NCBI GenBank assembly: GCA_015654835.1
Contig: JAATGG010000081.1
Location: 1-43,538, forward strand
Source of the DNA: Terriglobales bacterium
GTDB taxonomy: Bacteria; Acidobacteriota; Terriglobia; Terriglobales; Acidobacteriaceae
Length of the DNA stretch: 43,538 nucleotides
Direction of reading: 5' to 3'
Below are positions 16,775-30,459 of the stretch, piece by piece (within the stretch, counting starts at the first letter, position 1; each line of letters begins with the position of its first letter). The notes under the pieces are model-generated. The model had not been told where the DNA came from and made no database searches. It was given only the letters and a program-made list of their open reading frames with translations. The translations under genes were made by a program, and so were the position numbers.

Positions 16775-17344
16775 CTAGAGAGGCTTGGGCGCTTCAACGG
16801 GAGGCGTCTGCTTTGCTGCCGATCCATTCCCAGGCGCTGTTCCGTTGACCGGCTTGGCTTCAGGAGTGCGGATATCGATGCCGCCGCGGAATTGAGCGCC
16901 GTCTGCAATGCTGATGCGGGCGGTGCTCACATCGCCGCTCAGGCTGCCCTCGGCACGAATCTCGACGCGGTCGGAGGCTGCGATATTGCCGTTGACCTTG
17001 CCGACGACCACAATCTCACGGGCCGCAATGCAAGCAGCCGCACCTGCCGACTTGCCGGAGGTGACATGACCGCTGACGCCAATCATCACGCGTTCGCCGG
17101 GAAGGCTGATGCTGCCTTCGACTCTGCCGTCGATGACGAGCGAGTCCGTGCCGCTGATTTCACCCCTCACGACGAGGCCCTTACCGAGGGTTGCATGTTC
17201 GATGGGCGCAGCCACGGCGCGGGGGCGGGTGACAGGCTCAGCAGGCGGAGGCGTAGGTATGGAACGAACTGGCTCCGGAACGGGAGTTGCACGGGGTACA
17301 GGTGCTGCAGATGGGCGGGGTTTCCACATATCGGTTGGTTGCAT
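16775..17344 (-). CDS. Bactofilin, second paralogue
   Basis: A 189-residue bactofilin with the same architecture as its neighbour: an opening MWKPRPS after a short MQPTD, a Pro-rich disordered tail, a beta-helix core at about 50-165 (KGLVVRGEISGTDSLVIDGR, REIVVVGKVNGNIAASDRVE) and a Pro/Ala-rich C-terminal tail. The core carries a short insertion (SGKSAGAAACIAAREI) not found in the first copy. The two copies are in tandem on one strand and presumably arose by duplication; they may co-assemble or act separately. AGGAAAGG immediately precedes the ATG. It is divergent from the RNase R gene, sharing a 100-bp control region. Confidence 0.88.
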   Translation of the reverse strand: MQPTDMWKPRPSAAPVPRATPVPEPVRSIPTPPPAEPVTRPRAVAAPIEHATLGKGLVVRGEISGTDSLVIDGRVEGSISLPGERVMIGVSGHVTSGKSAGAAACIAAREIVVVGKVNGNIAASDRVEIRAEGSLSGDVSTARISIADGAQFRGGIDIRTPEAKPVNGTAPGNGSAAKQTPPVEAPKPL

Positions 17345-17445
17345 CCTTTCCTACCGATTCAGGATTAGAGCTACGCGCCCGATTGTCAAGCGTGCAGGGG
17401 GATTCGGTGCATTCGCGTGCGGGATGCACGCTGTAGTCTTGACGT

Positions 17446-20019
17446 ATGACCGATCGTGAACTGATCGCGCGTATTGCACGTTCTACCGGTCAGAAGGCCG
17501 GATATAAACAACTTGTACGGGAGCTTGGGCTGGGCGGCGGACGCGAGCGGCGCCTGTTGCTGGAGCAACTTGCCCGGATCACGGCGCGGGGCCAACTGGC
17601 CAAGGTGGACCGCGAAGTGTGGGGCATCCCGCGCACCGTTACGAGTGCAAAGGGCACGCGCGACAACCTGGCCGCAGGGCGGCTCGACCTGCACCGCGAC
17701 GGCTATGGATTTGTGCGGCCCAACCCGCGCCAGCCCTCGGGCCAACGCACTTCTTCTCCGCAGGAAGACATTTTTATTCCGCCGGACGAGATCAACGGCG
17801 CCATGCAAGGCGATCAGGTGTTGGTGGAGATGTCTCCGCCGCGAGCCGACGGCCGCCGCCTGGGCCGCATCGCGCGGGTGTTGGAGCGGCGCAATCCCAC
17901 GGTTGTGGGCGTCTTTCACTATGCCCGGTCGGACCGCGCCCAAGGACACAGCGTCGTTCCGTTCGATGAGCGGATGACGCAGACCATCCTCATTCCCGCC
18001 GGGCAGGAACTGCCCCCGGCCAGCGAGCCGGCAACGCCGCACCGCGTGTTGGGCAGCGAGGCAAAGGCCGCCGCGGAATACGACGATCTGGAAGGATTGG
18101 TCGTCGACGTGGAGATCACCAGTTGGCCCACGCCGACCAAGCCTGCCTTTGGCCGCGTGATCGAAGTGCTGGGCGACCCGGACGACTTTGGCGTGGACGT
18201 GGAAATGATGATCCGCAAGCACCAGTTGCCGCGGGCCTTCCCCGAGAACGTATTGGCCGAAGCGCGCCGCGTGGCGCATCTGGATCAGGACGAAGTGAAC
18301 AAGCGCCGCGATTTTCGCGGACTGCCTATTGTCACGATCGACGGCGAAACGGCCCGCGACTTCGACGACGCCGTACTGGTGACCGAGCACGAGGGCGGGT
18401 ACGAGTTACAGGTGCACATTGCCGATGTTTCGGAGTATGTGCGGGCGGGAACGGATCTTGACCTGGAGGCACGGCTGCGCGGGACCAGCGTTTACTTTCC
18501 CGACCGTGCGATTCCCATGCTGCCGCAGGAGCTTTCAACCGATATATGCAGTCTTCGCCCGGACGAAGACCGCTTGGTGCTTAGCTGCATTCTGCAACTC
18601 GACACCGACGGACATATCCAGAGTTATGAGATTGTCGAAGGAGTGATCCGCTCGGCTGCGCGGATGACTTATACGAAGGTACACGCCATTCTCGAAGGGG
18701 ATGCCGAAGTACGCGCGAGTTATCCCCATCTTACCGCCGACTTCGAGCGGATGCGCAAGCTGGCGGGGCTGATGAACAAGCGGCGGCATGAGCGCGGCAG
18801 CATCGACTTCGATCTGCCCGAGCCTGTCATCCAGTTCGACGAGCAAGGCCAGATGCAGGGAGTGACGCGGTCGGAGCGGACCTGGGCCAATCGCCTCATC
18901 GAAGAGTTCATGCTGGCGGCCAATGAGTGCGTGGCCACATGGCTTGAGGACATGGGGGTTCCGTCGATCTACCGTATCCACGAGAAGCCGGAGCCGCGCC
19001 GCGTGGTGCAGTTCGAAGAGCAGGCTGCCGCGTTCGGCTACTCGCTGGGATTGGGAGCGCTGCCGGTCAAACGCATTCAGACGCGCGGCGACCGGAGAGA
19101 GTCGCACCGCAGCGGACGCAATCCACGCGAGCACGAGGTCGCGGAAGATATTCCGGTGACTCCGCGCATGTATCAGAAGTTAGCCGCACGCATCGAAGGC
19201 AAGCCGGAAGAACGGATTTTGAGTTACCTGATGCTGCGTTCGCTGCGGCAGGCACGCTACTCCGAGATCAATGAAGGGCACTTCGCGCTGGCCGCACCGA
19301 CTTATACGCACTTTACCTCGCCCATTCGCCGCTACCCCGACTTGATTGTGCATCGCATTGCCAAAACACTGCTGCGCGCCGGGGTGGAGGGCAAGGGTGC
19401 GGTCGAGGAGGGCCGGCAAGATTCGCCCTGGACTCATCCCAATGAAGGGCTGGCGGGGATTGTGCTTCACCGGCCCAAGAGGCTGGCGGCGGGCGAAGGC
19501 TTCAGCGGGGAGCCGCCTATTCCCGAGGACGAGCTTGCCCAGATTGCCGAGGAGACCAGCCTGACCGAGCGCCGCGCCGCCGAAGCCGAGCGCGAACTGG
19601 TGGAGTGGAAAAAGGTTCGCTTCATGGAAGACCGCGTGGGGGAGGAGTTCGCCGCGCTGGTGCTGAATCCTGCGAAGTACGGTTTGTTTGTGGAGTTGAC
19701 CGATCTGTTTGTCGAGGGGCTGGTGCCGATCGACTCGCTGCGGGACGACCGCTATACGTGGCGCGAGAATACGCACGAAATTATCGGCGAGCGCTGGGGA
19801 CGGCGTTTCCGCGCGGGCGACCGGGTGCAGGTGATTCTGGACCGCATCCTGGCACAGGAGCGGAAGTTGCAGTTCTCGATTGTGGAAGAGGGAATTCCGC
19901 TGACCGGGAAAAAGGCCGCCAAATCGCCCAAGGCCAAGAAGAGCAAGCGCAAAGATACGCGGGCGGTTCCCTCCAGAGGCAAGAAGAAGCCGGGCGGAAA
20001 AAAGGGAAAACGGCGATAG
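17446..20019 (+). CDS. rnr: Ribonuclease R (RNB-family 3'-5' exoribonuclease)
   Basis: An 857-residue processive exonuclease that degrades structured RNA. It has an N-terminal winged-helix region (about 1-60), cold-shock-type OB domains (about 75-250), and the RNB catalytic domain with its metal ligands in DGETARDFDD (Asp299, Asp305, Asp307, Asp308). The later RNB motif PTYTHFTSPIRRYPDL is intact. An S1 domain follows at about 730-815 and a very basic Lys/Gly tail at about 825-857, which probably binds RNA or ribosomes. It is slightly longer than usual, partly from a Gly/Pro-rich insertion before TSLTERRAAEAE. No ribosome binding site precedes the ATG; TAGTCT lies six bases upstream and could be a -10 box of a leaderless transcript. 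Confidence 0.93.
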   Translation: MTDRELIARIARSTGQKAGYKQLVRELGLGGGRERRLLLEQLARITARGQLAKVDREVWGIPRTVTSAKGTRDNLAAGRLDLHRDGYGFVRPNPRQPSGQRTSSPQEDIFIPPDEINGAMQGDQVLVEMSPPRADGRRLGRIARVLERRNPTVVGVFHYARSDRAQGHSVVPFDERMTQTILIPAGQELPPASEPATPHRVLGSEAKAAAEYDDLEGLVVDVEITSWPTPTKPAFGRVIEVLGDPDDFGVDVEMMIRKHQLPRAFPENVLAEARRVAHLDQDEVNKRRDFRGLPIVTIDGETARDFDDAVLVTEHEGGYELQVHIADVSEYVRAGTDLDLEARLRGTSVYFPDRAIPMLPQELSTDICSLRPDEDRLVLSCILQLDTDGHIQSYEIVEGVIRSAARMTYTKVHAILEGDAEVRASYPHLTADFERMRKLAGLMNKRRHERGSIDFDLPEPVIQFDEQGQMQGVTRSERTWANRLIEEFMLAANECVATWLEDMGVPSIYRIHEKPEPRRVVQFEEQAAAFGYSLGLGALPVKRIQTRGDRRESHRSGRNPREHEVAEDIPVTPRMYQKLAARIEGKPEERILSYLMLRSLRQARYSEINEGHFALAAPTYTHFTSPIRRYPDLIVHRIAKTLLRAGVEGKGAVEEGRQDSPWTHPNEGLAGIVLHRPKRLAAGEGFSGEPPIPEDELAQIAEETSLTERRAAEAERELVEWKKVRFMEDRVGEEFAALVLNPAKYGLFVELTDLFVEGLVPIDSLRDDRYTWRENTHEIIGERWGRRFRAGDRVQVILDRILAQERKLQFSIVEEGIPLTGKKAAKSPKAKKSKRKDTRAVPSRGKKKPGGKKGKRR

Positions 20020-20048
20020 CATGTGCGGACCGCCGCTGCCCGAGCCGG

Positions 20049-20411
20049 TTAGCGGTTTGCCTGTCTCTCGGCCAGATCGCCGACGAATGGGAGCCGGATG
20101 CGTTTGCCGTTGAAAGCGTTGATCAGGACGATGAGCCACACGACGAAGAACGCCAGGTCAAGCAGACGCCACATGACGCCGATGAGGAAGCCGGTAAAGG
20201 GGACCACGCTGAGCACGGCGCCCAGCACGATGTAGACCGCCGACATCAGGACAAAGAAGAAGATCGACTGCCAGGCATGGAAGCGGACGAAGGAGTTTCT
20301 TCGGAAGGGATCGACCAGCAGAAAGATGACTGCCGGAATGATGGTGAGGTAGGAGATTCCGCCGGCGGCATTGTCGGAGAGGCCAGACTGGGACTCAATC
20401 AGATCGGACAT
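20049..20411 (-). CDS. DUF4870-like small membrane protein
   Basis: A 120-residue inner-membrane protein starting at ATG 20411, with GGAGG seven bases upstream; longer frames have no ribosome binding site. Three hydrophobic segments are visible: about 18-35 (ISYLTIIPAVIFLLV), 48-75 and 80-100. The motif DPFRRNSFVRFHAWQS between the first two is typical of DUF4870/Tic20-like proteins of unknown function. It converges on the RNase R gene with only 29 bases between stops and is divergent from yggX. Confidence 0.8.
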   Translation of the reverse strand: MSDLIESQSGLSDNAAGGISYLTIIPAVIFLLVDPFRRNSFVRFHAWQSIFFFVLMSAVYIVLGAVLSVVPFTGFLIGVMWRLLDLAFFVVWLIVLINAFNGKRIRLPFVGDLAERQANR

Positions 20412-20579
20412 GATGGTTCCTCCAGTGGTGAACCGCGGTCGAGATTCGGGCTGGACGGGCCAGGAGAGGCAAGTCCAAAAAGAAGTTCTGCAACCGGACA
20501 AATTGGATGCCGTGGTGCGCCGAATGGCTGTGTCCCCGCATCCGATACAATGGAAAATCGGTGAGGAGACAGTACAACG

Positions 20580-20852
20580 ATGGCGCACATGGTTTTTTGC
20601 GTTCGCAACAAGAAAGAGATGGAAGGGTTGGAGGAACCGCCCTTCGATTCGGAATTTGGCCAGAAGATCTACAAGAACGTTTCAAAGGCAGCATGGGCTG
20701 AATGGGTAGACCGGCAGAAAATGCTGCTGAACGAATATCGCCTGCAGCCATGGACTCCCCAGGCGCAGCAGTTTCTGGTGGAACAGATGGAAGAGTTCTT
20801 TTTCGGCGCCGGTTCGGCGCTGCCGTCGGAATTCGTTCCCCCTGCCAGCTAG
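20580..20852 (+). CDS. yggX: YggX-like Fe(2+)-trafficking / oxidative damage protection protein
   Basis: A 90-residue protein matching the full YggX family length. Family features are clear: N-terminal VFCVRNKKEMEGLEEPP with the conserved Cys7, the IYKNVSKAAWAEW helix, QKMLLNEYRL, and the C-terminal MEEFFFG with a Pro-rich tail. YggX binds or handles labile iron and protects Fe-S clusters from oxidation. It is monocistronic, followed by a hairpin and tRNA-Pro. In E. coli yggX sits beside mutY; no such neighbour is present here. Confidence 0.92.
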   Translation: MAHMVFCVRNKKEMEGLEEPPFDSEFGQKIYKNVSKAAWAEWVDRQKMLLNEYRLQPWTPQAQQFLVEQMEEFFFGAGSALPSEFVPPAS

Positions 20853-20925
20853 TGCGGTGAAACGGACGGGAGGACAGTGTAAAGCGCGGACAGGCTGTCC
20901 TGGTGTAAACTGATCAAGACCCCAA

Positions 20926-20950
20926 AAGCCGGCTCCCCCGGAGCCGGCTT
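20926..20950. terminator. Hairpin between yggX and tRNA-Pro
   Basis: AAGCCGGCTCC / GGAGCCGGCTT, an 11-bp perfect stem with a CCC loop, 74 bases after the yggX stop and 9 bases before the tRNA. It has no T tract, so it could be a Rho-independent terminator with a weak tail or a processing signal. Confidence 0.5.
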
Positions 20951-20958
20951 GATCGTGT

Positions 20959-21035
20959 CGGGACGTGGCTCAGCCTGGTAGAGCACTCGCTTGGGGTGCG
21001 AGGGGTCGGCAGTTCGAATCTGCCCGTCCCGACCA
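20959..21035 (+). tRNA. tRNA-Pro(GGG)
   Basis: A complete cloverleaf of 77 bases including encoded CCA: acceptor CGGGACG / CGTCCCG, D arm with GGCTCAGCCTGGTAGAGC, anticodon stem CTCGC / GCGAG with loop TTGGGGT (anticodon GGG at 20993-20995), T arm GGCAG-TTCGAAT-CTGCC and discriminator A. Confidence 0.97.
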
Positions 21036-21244
21036 TTGAAACTTGAAGTATTGGACAGCTTCTGGCCGTGTCGGCATCGTTCATCGTGCCGGTTTGCGCC
21101 TGGAGCCAGTTCAGCAGCCTTTTCTGTTGGCTCTTCCTGCGCTATTTCAAGATGCGAATCCTCTTCCGATAACGGATCAACCTTTTATTTATCAGTCTTG
21201 CTCAACCTACGGAACCTTCCCGCGGGTTTGCATCATCTGAGAGA

Positions 21245-22735
21245 ATGATGCTAGTGAGTCGAATGCACCATTTTGCGTTCCAGCGGGCGGGAGTGTCGGC
21301 TTTTTTGGCGATTCCGGGCCTCGCCATCCTATCTATGGCCTGCGCCGGTGTGCCTTTGCAGGCGCAAGCGGCCAATCCAAGTTCGACGGCCAATCCCTAT
21401 TTCGGCAGCATCACGGCGCATCCCGCTACCGATGAGACGGTCAAGCTCTCGCTGGACGACGCCGTGCGGCGCGGGTTTGCGACCAATCTCGGCCTCAAAG
21501 AGGCGGAGAACGGCGAGAAGTCCATCAAGGGACAAAAGAACGAGGCGCTGCAGGAGTTTTTGCCCACCATTACGGTTTCGGGCGATACCGGCTTCTACCA
21601 GCACAACCTGGCGGCCCTGGGTTTTGGGCCGGGCGTCATCGGCAAGTTTCTCGCTTTTTTCCCGGGCGGGCAGATTCCCGCGGGGCTCTCGTATATCACC
21701 AAAGACGATATGACCGAGGGCCAGATCCATTTTGACGAGATGCTCTTCTCGGGGCCGGTGATCGCCGGATGGAAGGCTGCGGGCGCAGCGGAGAAGGCTG
21801 CTTATTTCTCCAAAATGCAGGCGCGGGGCGAGGTTGTGCAGCAGGTGGCTACGGCGTATTTGCACGCCATTGCCGCCTCCAGCGAAGTGGACAACGCCAA
21901 GGCTTTGGAGCAGGCGGACCAAGTGCTGCTGTCGCAGGCCCATGCCGAACACGAGGCGGGCACTGCATCCAACCTGGATGAGTTGCGGGCGCGGGTGCAG
22001 CTTCAGGCGCAGCAGCAGGCTTTGATCTCGGCCCAAAACTCGCTGGAAAAGGACCTGATCCTGCTCAAACGGGAGATCGGCATCGATCCCGGCCAGAAGA
22101 TTGCACTCACCGACCCGGCGCCTTACAGCGAACTGGCCTCTCAAACTCCTGAAGAACTTCGTGCAGTGGCTTACCAGAATCGCCAGGACTATCAGACGCT
22201 GAGAAACCAGTTGACGGAGTATAAGGCTGTGCACGCGGCCTATCGCAGCCAGCGCTTGCCCACACTGAGTTTCAGCGGCAATTACGGCGTGACGCAGGTG
22301 AGCGGGTCAGGCTCCCACGGAACGTTTGTGGCCCAGGGAACTCTGCAGGTTCCGATTTTCCGCGAGGCGAAACTGCGCGGTGATGTGGAAGCGGCCCAGG
22401 CCCAGCTCAATGCAGTGAACGCGCAACTGGAAGACCTGCGCGGCCGCATCGACCAGCAAGTGCGTTCGGCGCTGCTGGATGTGGATGCGACGGCAAAACT
22501 GGTCGAAGTGGCACGGTCGAATGTGGAGTTGGCGAGCCGCGCGTTGAGCGATGAAACCGATCGCGTGGCCGCGGGTGTGGATGACAACCTGCCACTGGTC
22601 ACAGCGCAGGCTACGCTGGCCTCCGCGGAGAGCAGCCTGGTGGAAAGCCTTTACCAATACAACGTATCGAAACTGGCATTAGCCCGCTCGGCGGGCGTTC
22701 TGGAGCAGCAGTATCGCGTTTATCTGGGCAGGTAG
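21245..22735 (+). CDS. TolC-family outer-membrane efflux protein
   Basis: A 496-residue outer-membrane factor that forms the exit duct of a tripartite efflux pump or type I secretion system. A signal peptide ends near residue 42 (LQAQA). Two OEP repeats follow (about 65-250 and 280-485), rich in long Ala/Gln/Glu/Leu coiled-coil helices (LSLDDAVRRGFATNLGLKEA, VRSALLDVDATAKLVEVARS). The segment QHNLAALGFGPGVIGKFLAF in the first half is a Gly/Phe-rich insertion of unknown role. No periplasmic adaptor or inner-membrane pump is adjacent, so it may serve pumps encoded elsewhere. The start is uncertain: ATG at 21245, 21248 and 21263 all fit. Confidence 0.88.
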   Translation: MMLVSRMHHFAFQRAGVSAFLAIPGLAILSMACAGVPLQAQAANPSSTANPYFGSITAHPATDETVKLSLDDAVRRGFATNLGLKEAENGEKSIKGQKNEALQEFLPTITVSGDTGFYQHNLAALGFGPGVIGKFLAFFPGGQIPAGLSYITKDDMTEGQIHFDEMLFSGPVIAGWKAAGAAEKAAYFSKMQARGEVVQQVATAYLHAIAASSEVDNAKALEQADQVLLSQAHAEHEAGTASNLDELRARVQLQAQQQALISAQNSLEKDLILLKREIGIDPGQKIALTDPAPYSELASQTPEELRAVAYQNRQDYQTLRNQLTEYKAVHAAYRSQRLPTLSFSGNYGVTQVSGSGSHGTFVAQGTLQVPIFREAKLRGDVEAAQAQLNAVNAQLEDLRGRIDQQVRSALLDVDATAKLVEVARSNVELASRALSDETDRVAAGVDDNLPLVTAQATLASAESSLVESLYQYNVSKLALARSAGVLEQQYRVYLGR

Positions 22736-22977
22736 ACAGGGCAGGTAAGACGGGGCAGATAGAACCAGCTTGCCATGACAACGCATCCACTGTATGAGCC
22801 CGCCGGCGCGCACGGGGCTCTCAAGACTCTTCAATCTTCCATCGACATCAACTCCAGTCTTATCAACCCCAGTTCTGCCAGATCAGTTCATTTTTCATTC
22901 GTTTCATATCGGGCTGTTGACGTTCGGGTCGGTAGATCGGCTGCCCGTGTAACGTAGAAGTCAGAGGAGCGAACCGG

Positions 22978-23775
22978 ATGTCTAGAAAGCTCAGAATCAA
23001 GTATTATGTCGAGCCGGACGCGGCGGCACTCGCCCGGCGGGCGGCACAGTACTTTGTCGAAATGGCAGGCGAGGCAGTGGCTGGGCGGGGTCGGGCCCGC
23101 ATCGCCATCAGCGGCGGCTCAACGCCGAAGGCCGCATTCCAGTTGCTGGCCGATGCCAACCAGCCGTGGCGCTCGCGGATGCCGTGGGACAATCTGGATC
23201 TCTACTGGGTCGATGAGCGGACGGTTCCTCCCGATCATGCGGAGAGCAACTTTCGCATGACGCGCGAGGCGCTGCTGGATCATGTGCCGCTGAAGCCGAG
23301 CCAGATCCATCGCATGGAGGGGGAACTGGAGCCGGAGGTTGCCGCTTCGCGCTATGAATCGGAGCTTCGGAACAGCTTTCGGCTGGAAGGCGCGGAGAGT
23401 CCGCGATTCGATTTGATTGCCTTGGGCATGGGCGACGACGGCCATACGGCTTCGCTCTTTCCTCACACCCAGGCTATTCACGAGATGAGCCGCCTGGTGA
23501 CTGCCAACCAGGTGCCGCAGAAGGATACCTGGCGCCTTACGCTGACCTGGCCGGTGATCAACCATGCCAATTCTGTATTTTTCCTGATCGGCGGAGCGGA
23601 CAAGGCTGCAGTATTAAAGGAAGTGTTGACCGGGCCGCATGACCCGGAGCGGCTGCCCAGTCAACTGATTTGGCCCGCAAGCGGTATACTCACTCTGATT
23701 TTGGATAAAGCTGCTGCTGCTCTTCTACCCGCGACAGATGGGGAAGGCTGCGGGGTATTGGAGAAAGAAAGATGA
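22978..23775 (+). CDS. pgl: 6-phosphogluconolactonase
   Basis: A 265-residue cytoplasmic enzyme of the oxidative pentose phosphate pathway, hydrolysing 6-phosphogluconolactone to 6-phosphogluconate. The sugar-phosphate isomerase-like fold is recognisable by ISGGSTPKAAFQLL (about 40-53), YWVDERTVPPDHAESNF (76-92) and LGMGDDGHTASLFP (about 147-160), the family catalytic signature. GAGGAG eight bases before the ATG fixes the start. Its stop overlaps the ATG of glk by 4 bases, so the pair is translationally coupled. The C-terminal ten residues are a Gly/Glu tail shaped by that overlap. Confidence 0.93.
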   Translation: MSRKLRIKYYVEPDAAALARRAAQYFVEMAGEAVAGRGRARIAISGGSTPKAAFQLLADANQPWRSRMPWDNLDLYWVDERTVPPDHAESNFRMTREALLDHVPLKPSQIHRMEGELEPEVAASRYESELRNSFRLEGAESPRFDLIALGMGDDGHTASLFPHTQAIHEMSRLVTANQVPQKDTWRLTLTWPVINHANSVFFLIGGADKAAVLKEVLTGPHDPERLPSQLIWPASGILTLILDKAAAALLPATDGEGCGVLEKER

Positions 23776-24791
23776 TTTTGGCGGGCGACGTAGGCGGCAC
23801 CAAGGTACACCTGGCGCTATACGACTTTATTGACGGAAAGCTGAAATATACCCGCGAAGAGCGGTTCCCGGCAAAGGAGTATTCCGGCCTGGAAGAGATT
23901 GTGCGGGAGTTTCTGGCGGCGGACAAGGTGACGGCGGCCTGTTTCGGCGTGCCGGGCCCGGTACGCAATGGCCGTCTGCGCCTCACCAATCTGCCCTGGA
24001 CGCTCGACAGCCACGAGTTGTCGACCCACCTGGGAATCGAGCACGTATTTCTCATCAACGATCTGGAAGCCAACGGCTACGGTATTGCCGAACTGACTTC
24101 GGAGCAGGTGTTCACCCTGAGCGAAGGCGATGTGAGCCAGATCGGCAACCGCGCTCTGATCTCGGCCGGCACCGGGTTGGGCGAGGGCATTCTCACCTGG
24201 AACGGCCGCGTCCATATCCCCTTCCCTTCAGAAGGCGGCCATGCGGACTATGCTCCGCGCAACGAAGACGAGATCGACCTGCTGCGCTACCTCAAGCAGA
24301 AGTACAACGGGCGCATCAGCTTTGAGCGTGTGGTCAGCGGCATGGGCATGACCAACATCTACGAGTTTCTGCGCGAAGTGCGCGGCGTAGAGGAGCCGGG
24401 CTGGCTGGCGGAACGCATGGCGAACGGCGACCCGAATGCGGTGATCACCGAACTGGCGCTGGCGGCCAAAAGCGAGATCTGCGAGAAGACGCTGGATATG
24501 TTCGTCTCAGCCTATGGAGCCGAGGCCGGCAACCTGGCACTGAAGGTGCTCTCGGTCGGCGGACTCTACATCGGCGGCGGCATTGCGCCCCGCATTCTCG
24601 ATAAGCTCAAGGACGGCACGTTCCTAAAGGCTTTCACCGACAAGGGCCGGCTAAGCCAGTTGCTCATCAACATGCCGGTGCGCGTCATTCTGGAGAGCCG
24701 CGCCGCTGTGCTGGGCGCCGCTGCTTACGCAGAAGCGCGTGCTGCGGAGTTGAGCGGCGTTTCGCCTCGCGCCGCTTCGCTGAAGCTCTAG
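23772..24791 (+). CDS. glk: Glucokinase
   Basis: A 339-residue ATP-dependent kinase that phosphorylates glucose to glucose 6-phosphate. It belongs to the proteobacterial Glk type, not the ROK type (no zinc-binding CxCGxxGC motif). Visible motifs: the phosphate loop GDVGGTKVHLALYD (about 5-18), FGVPGPV (about 59-65), LINDLEANGYG with the catalytic Asp (about 95-105), SAGTGLGEG (132-140), SEGGHADYAPR (156-166) and GGGIAPRI near 272. It is the second gene of the pgl-glk operon, closed by a strong terminator, and supplies substrate for the pathway in which pgl acts. Confidence 0.93.
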   Translation: MILAGDVGGTKVHLALYDFIDGKLKYTREERFPAKEYSGLEEIVREFLAADKVTAACFGVPGPVRNGRLRLTNLPWTLDSHELSTHLGIEHVFLINDLEANGYGIAELTSEQVFTLSEGDVSQIGNRALISAGTGLGEGILTWNGRVHIPFPSEGGHADYAPRNEDEIDLLRYLKQKYNGRISFERVVSGMGMTNIYEFLREVRGVEEPGWLAERMANGDPNAVITELALAAKSEICEKTLDMFVSAYGAEAGNLALKVLSVGGLYIGGGIAPRILDKLKDGTFLKAFTDKGRLSQLLINMPVRVILESRAAVLGAAAYAEARAAELSGVSPRAASLKL

Positions 24792-24810
24792 AATCGAAAC
24801 CGCTATCGAC

Positions 24811-24846
24811 CTAAAAAGGCCAGCCTCAATCGGCTGGCCTTTTTAG
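24811..24846 (+). terminator. Terminator of the pgl-glk operon
   Basis: A perfect 15-bp stem CTAAAAAGGCCAGCC / GGCTGGCCTTTTTAG with a 6-base loop, 19 bases after the glk stop, with five T in the descending arm. Confidence 0.93.
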
Positions 24847-24850
24847 GTCT

Positions 24851-25458
24851 GAATCTGTTTCGTCCATTCAACGCAGGGAGTTCGAAAAACTTGCCCATCG
24901 TTTCCGTATTTCGTTGTAGTTCACGCCATTTGGAAACCGGGCTCAAGGTTATGGAAGTTGTTGTCTCATATTCCGGGATCACGTCTCACGGCTGCGGGTG
25001 CATACTAAATATACGGCTGATTGAGCGGATCACCCTCCCCTTGGGTTCCCTCTTCTCAACCTCGCATGGAACTGACAAGACGTTGGGCCAGATCGCTACG
25101 ACAAGCGGTCTGATGCCTATGGCAAGAGAAGCGCGGCGCCGGTTTGCCGAGGAGGGTTTCCTCAGCATCGACGGCGTACAGTGCACGGCAGATGCGGCGG
25201 GACTCCGCCACGGTCGAGCGCCGGAATGTTCGAGCAGTTCTCCTCTTTGTGTGGGGTTCCGGAGGGCATGCGAGGCGGTGTTTTCTTGAGGAAAACGTCA
25301 CGCAGCCATCGCGGTTTCCTCCTACAGCTAATAGGGGAGCTGCTATAAATCAACCGCTTACGCGAAGCCGTTGCGAGGCAGGAACCCCATACGTAGAATG
25401 GTGTTCCGCCGCGTGGCGTAAAGAAATTGCTAGGAATTGGACGCACTGAGGGAGATCT
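24851..25458. other. Gene-free region upstream of the PFOR gene
   Basis: About 600 bases without a supported gene. It contains copy A of a 107-bp repeat (25241-25347) and, at its right end, GGGAG five bases before the PFOR ATG. Short open frames here are interrupted or overlap the repeat and have no ribosome binding sites. Confidence 0.55.
25241..25347. repeat. Dispersed 107-bp repeat, copy A
   Basis: Aligns without net gaps to 42231-42337; about 74 of 107 positions agree by hand count, with an identical block CGAGGCGG near the centre followed by TTTTCTTGAG. The core can fold as GTTTTC-TTGAG-GAAAAC. On the minus strand both copies encode a similar peptide (VFLKK-x-PPRMP), with many differences at third codon positions. 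Confidence 0.7.
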
Positions 25459-30171
<4,713 letters not shown>

Positions 30172-30177
30172 GCCCCA

Positions 30178-30221
30178 CCAAGCACAGATGCCAGAACAAA
30201 GGTTCTGGCATCTGTGCTTGG
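30178..30221 (+). terminator. Strong hairpin after the PFOR gene
   Basis: A perfect 20-bp stem (left arm 30178-30197, right arm 30202-30221) with an AAAG tetraloop, 7 bases after the PFOR stop. There is no U tract, but position and stability argue for a terminator or mRNA-protecting hairpin. Confidence 0.75.
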
Positions 30222-30409
30222 CGAGATTCATTGTATATGCCGTGATAGTAGCCCCGAAAAAGTTAGATCTTGCTAAACCATTCTGCGTTAATACTTACTT
30301 CTTCAACCATCCTGCTAGCGACTCAAAAGTCTCGAATAGCACTCGCTGAAATACTGCCTTTGTATTTGCGTTGGAAGTACGCAGGAAGAGCCTAAATCTG
30401 TTCATTCCC

Positions 30410-30438
30410 TTGACCTATTATGCTAATTCTAGTATATT
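30410..30438 (+). promoter_or_regulatory. Promoter and operator-like palindrome of the toxin-antitoxin operon
   Basis: TTGACC (30410-30415), a 17-base spacer and TATATT (30433-30438), about 21 bases before the toxin GTG. An imperfect palindrome TATGCTA-ATTC-TAGTATA (30419-30436 region) spans the spacer and the -10 box, the place expected for autorepression by the antitoxin. AAAGG lies six bases before the GTG. Confidence 0.7.
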
Positions 30439-30459
30439 TAAGAAGAACAAAGGTTCTGC

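Noticed and set aside
25144-25449. Protein-coding gene of about 100 residues before the PFOR gene
   Set aside because: It lacks a ribosome binding site, is Arg/Ser-rich without a fold-like pattern, and runs across the dispersed repeat.
30178-30221. Miniature transposable element
   Set aside because: A single 44-base hairpin just after a stop codon with no target duplication or second copy is better explained as a terminator or mRNA-end structure.
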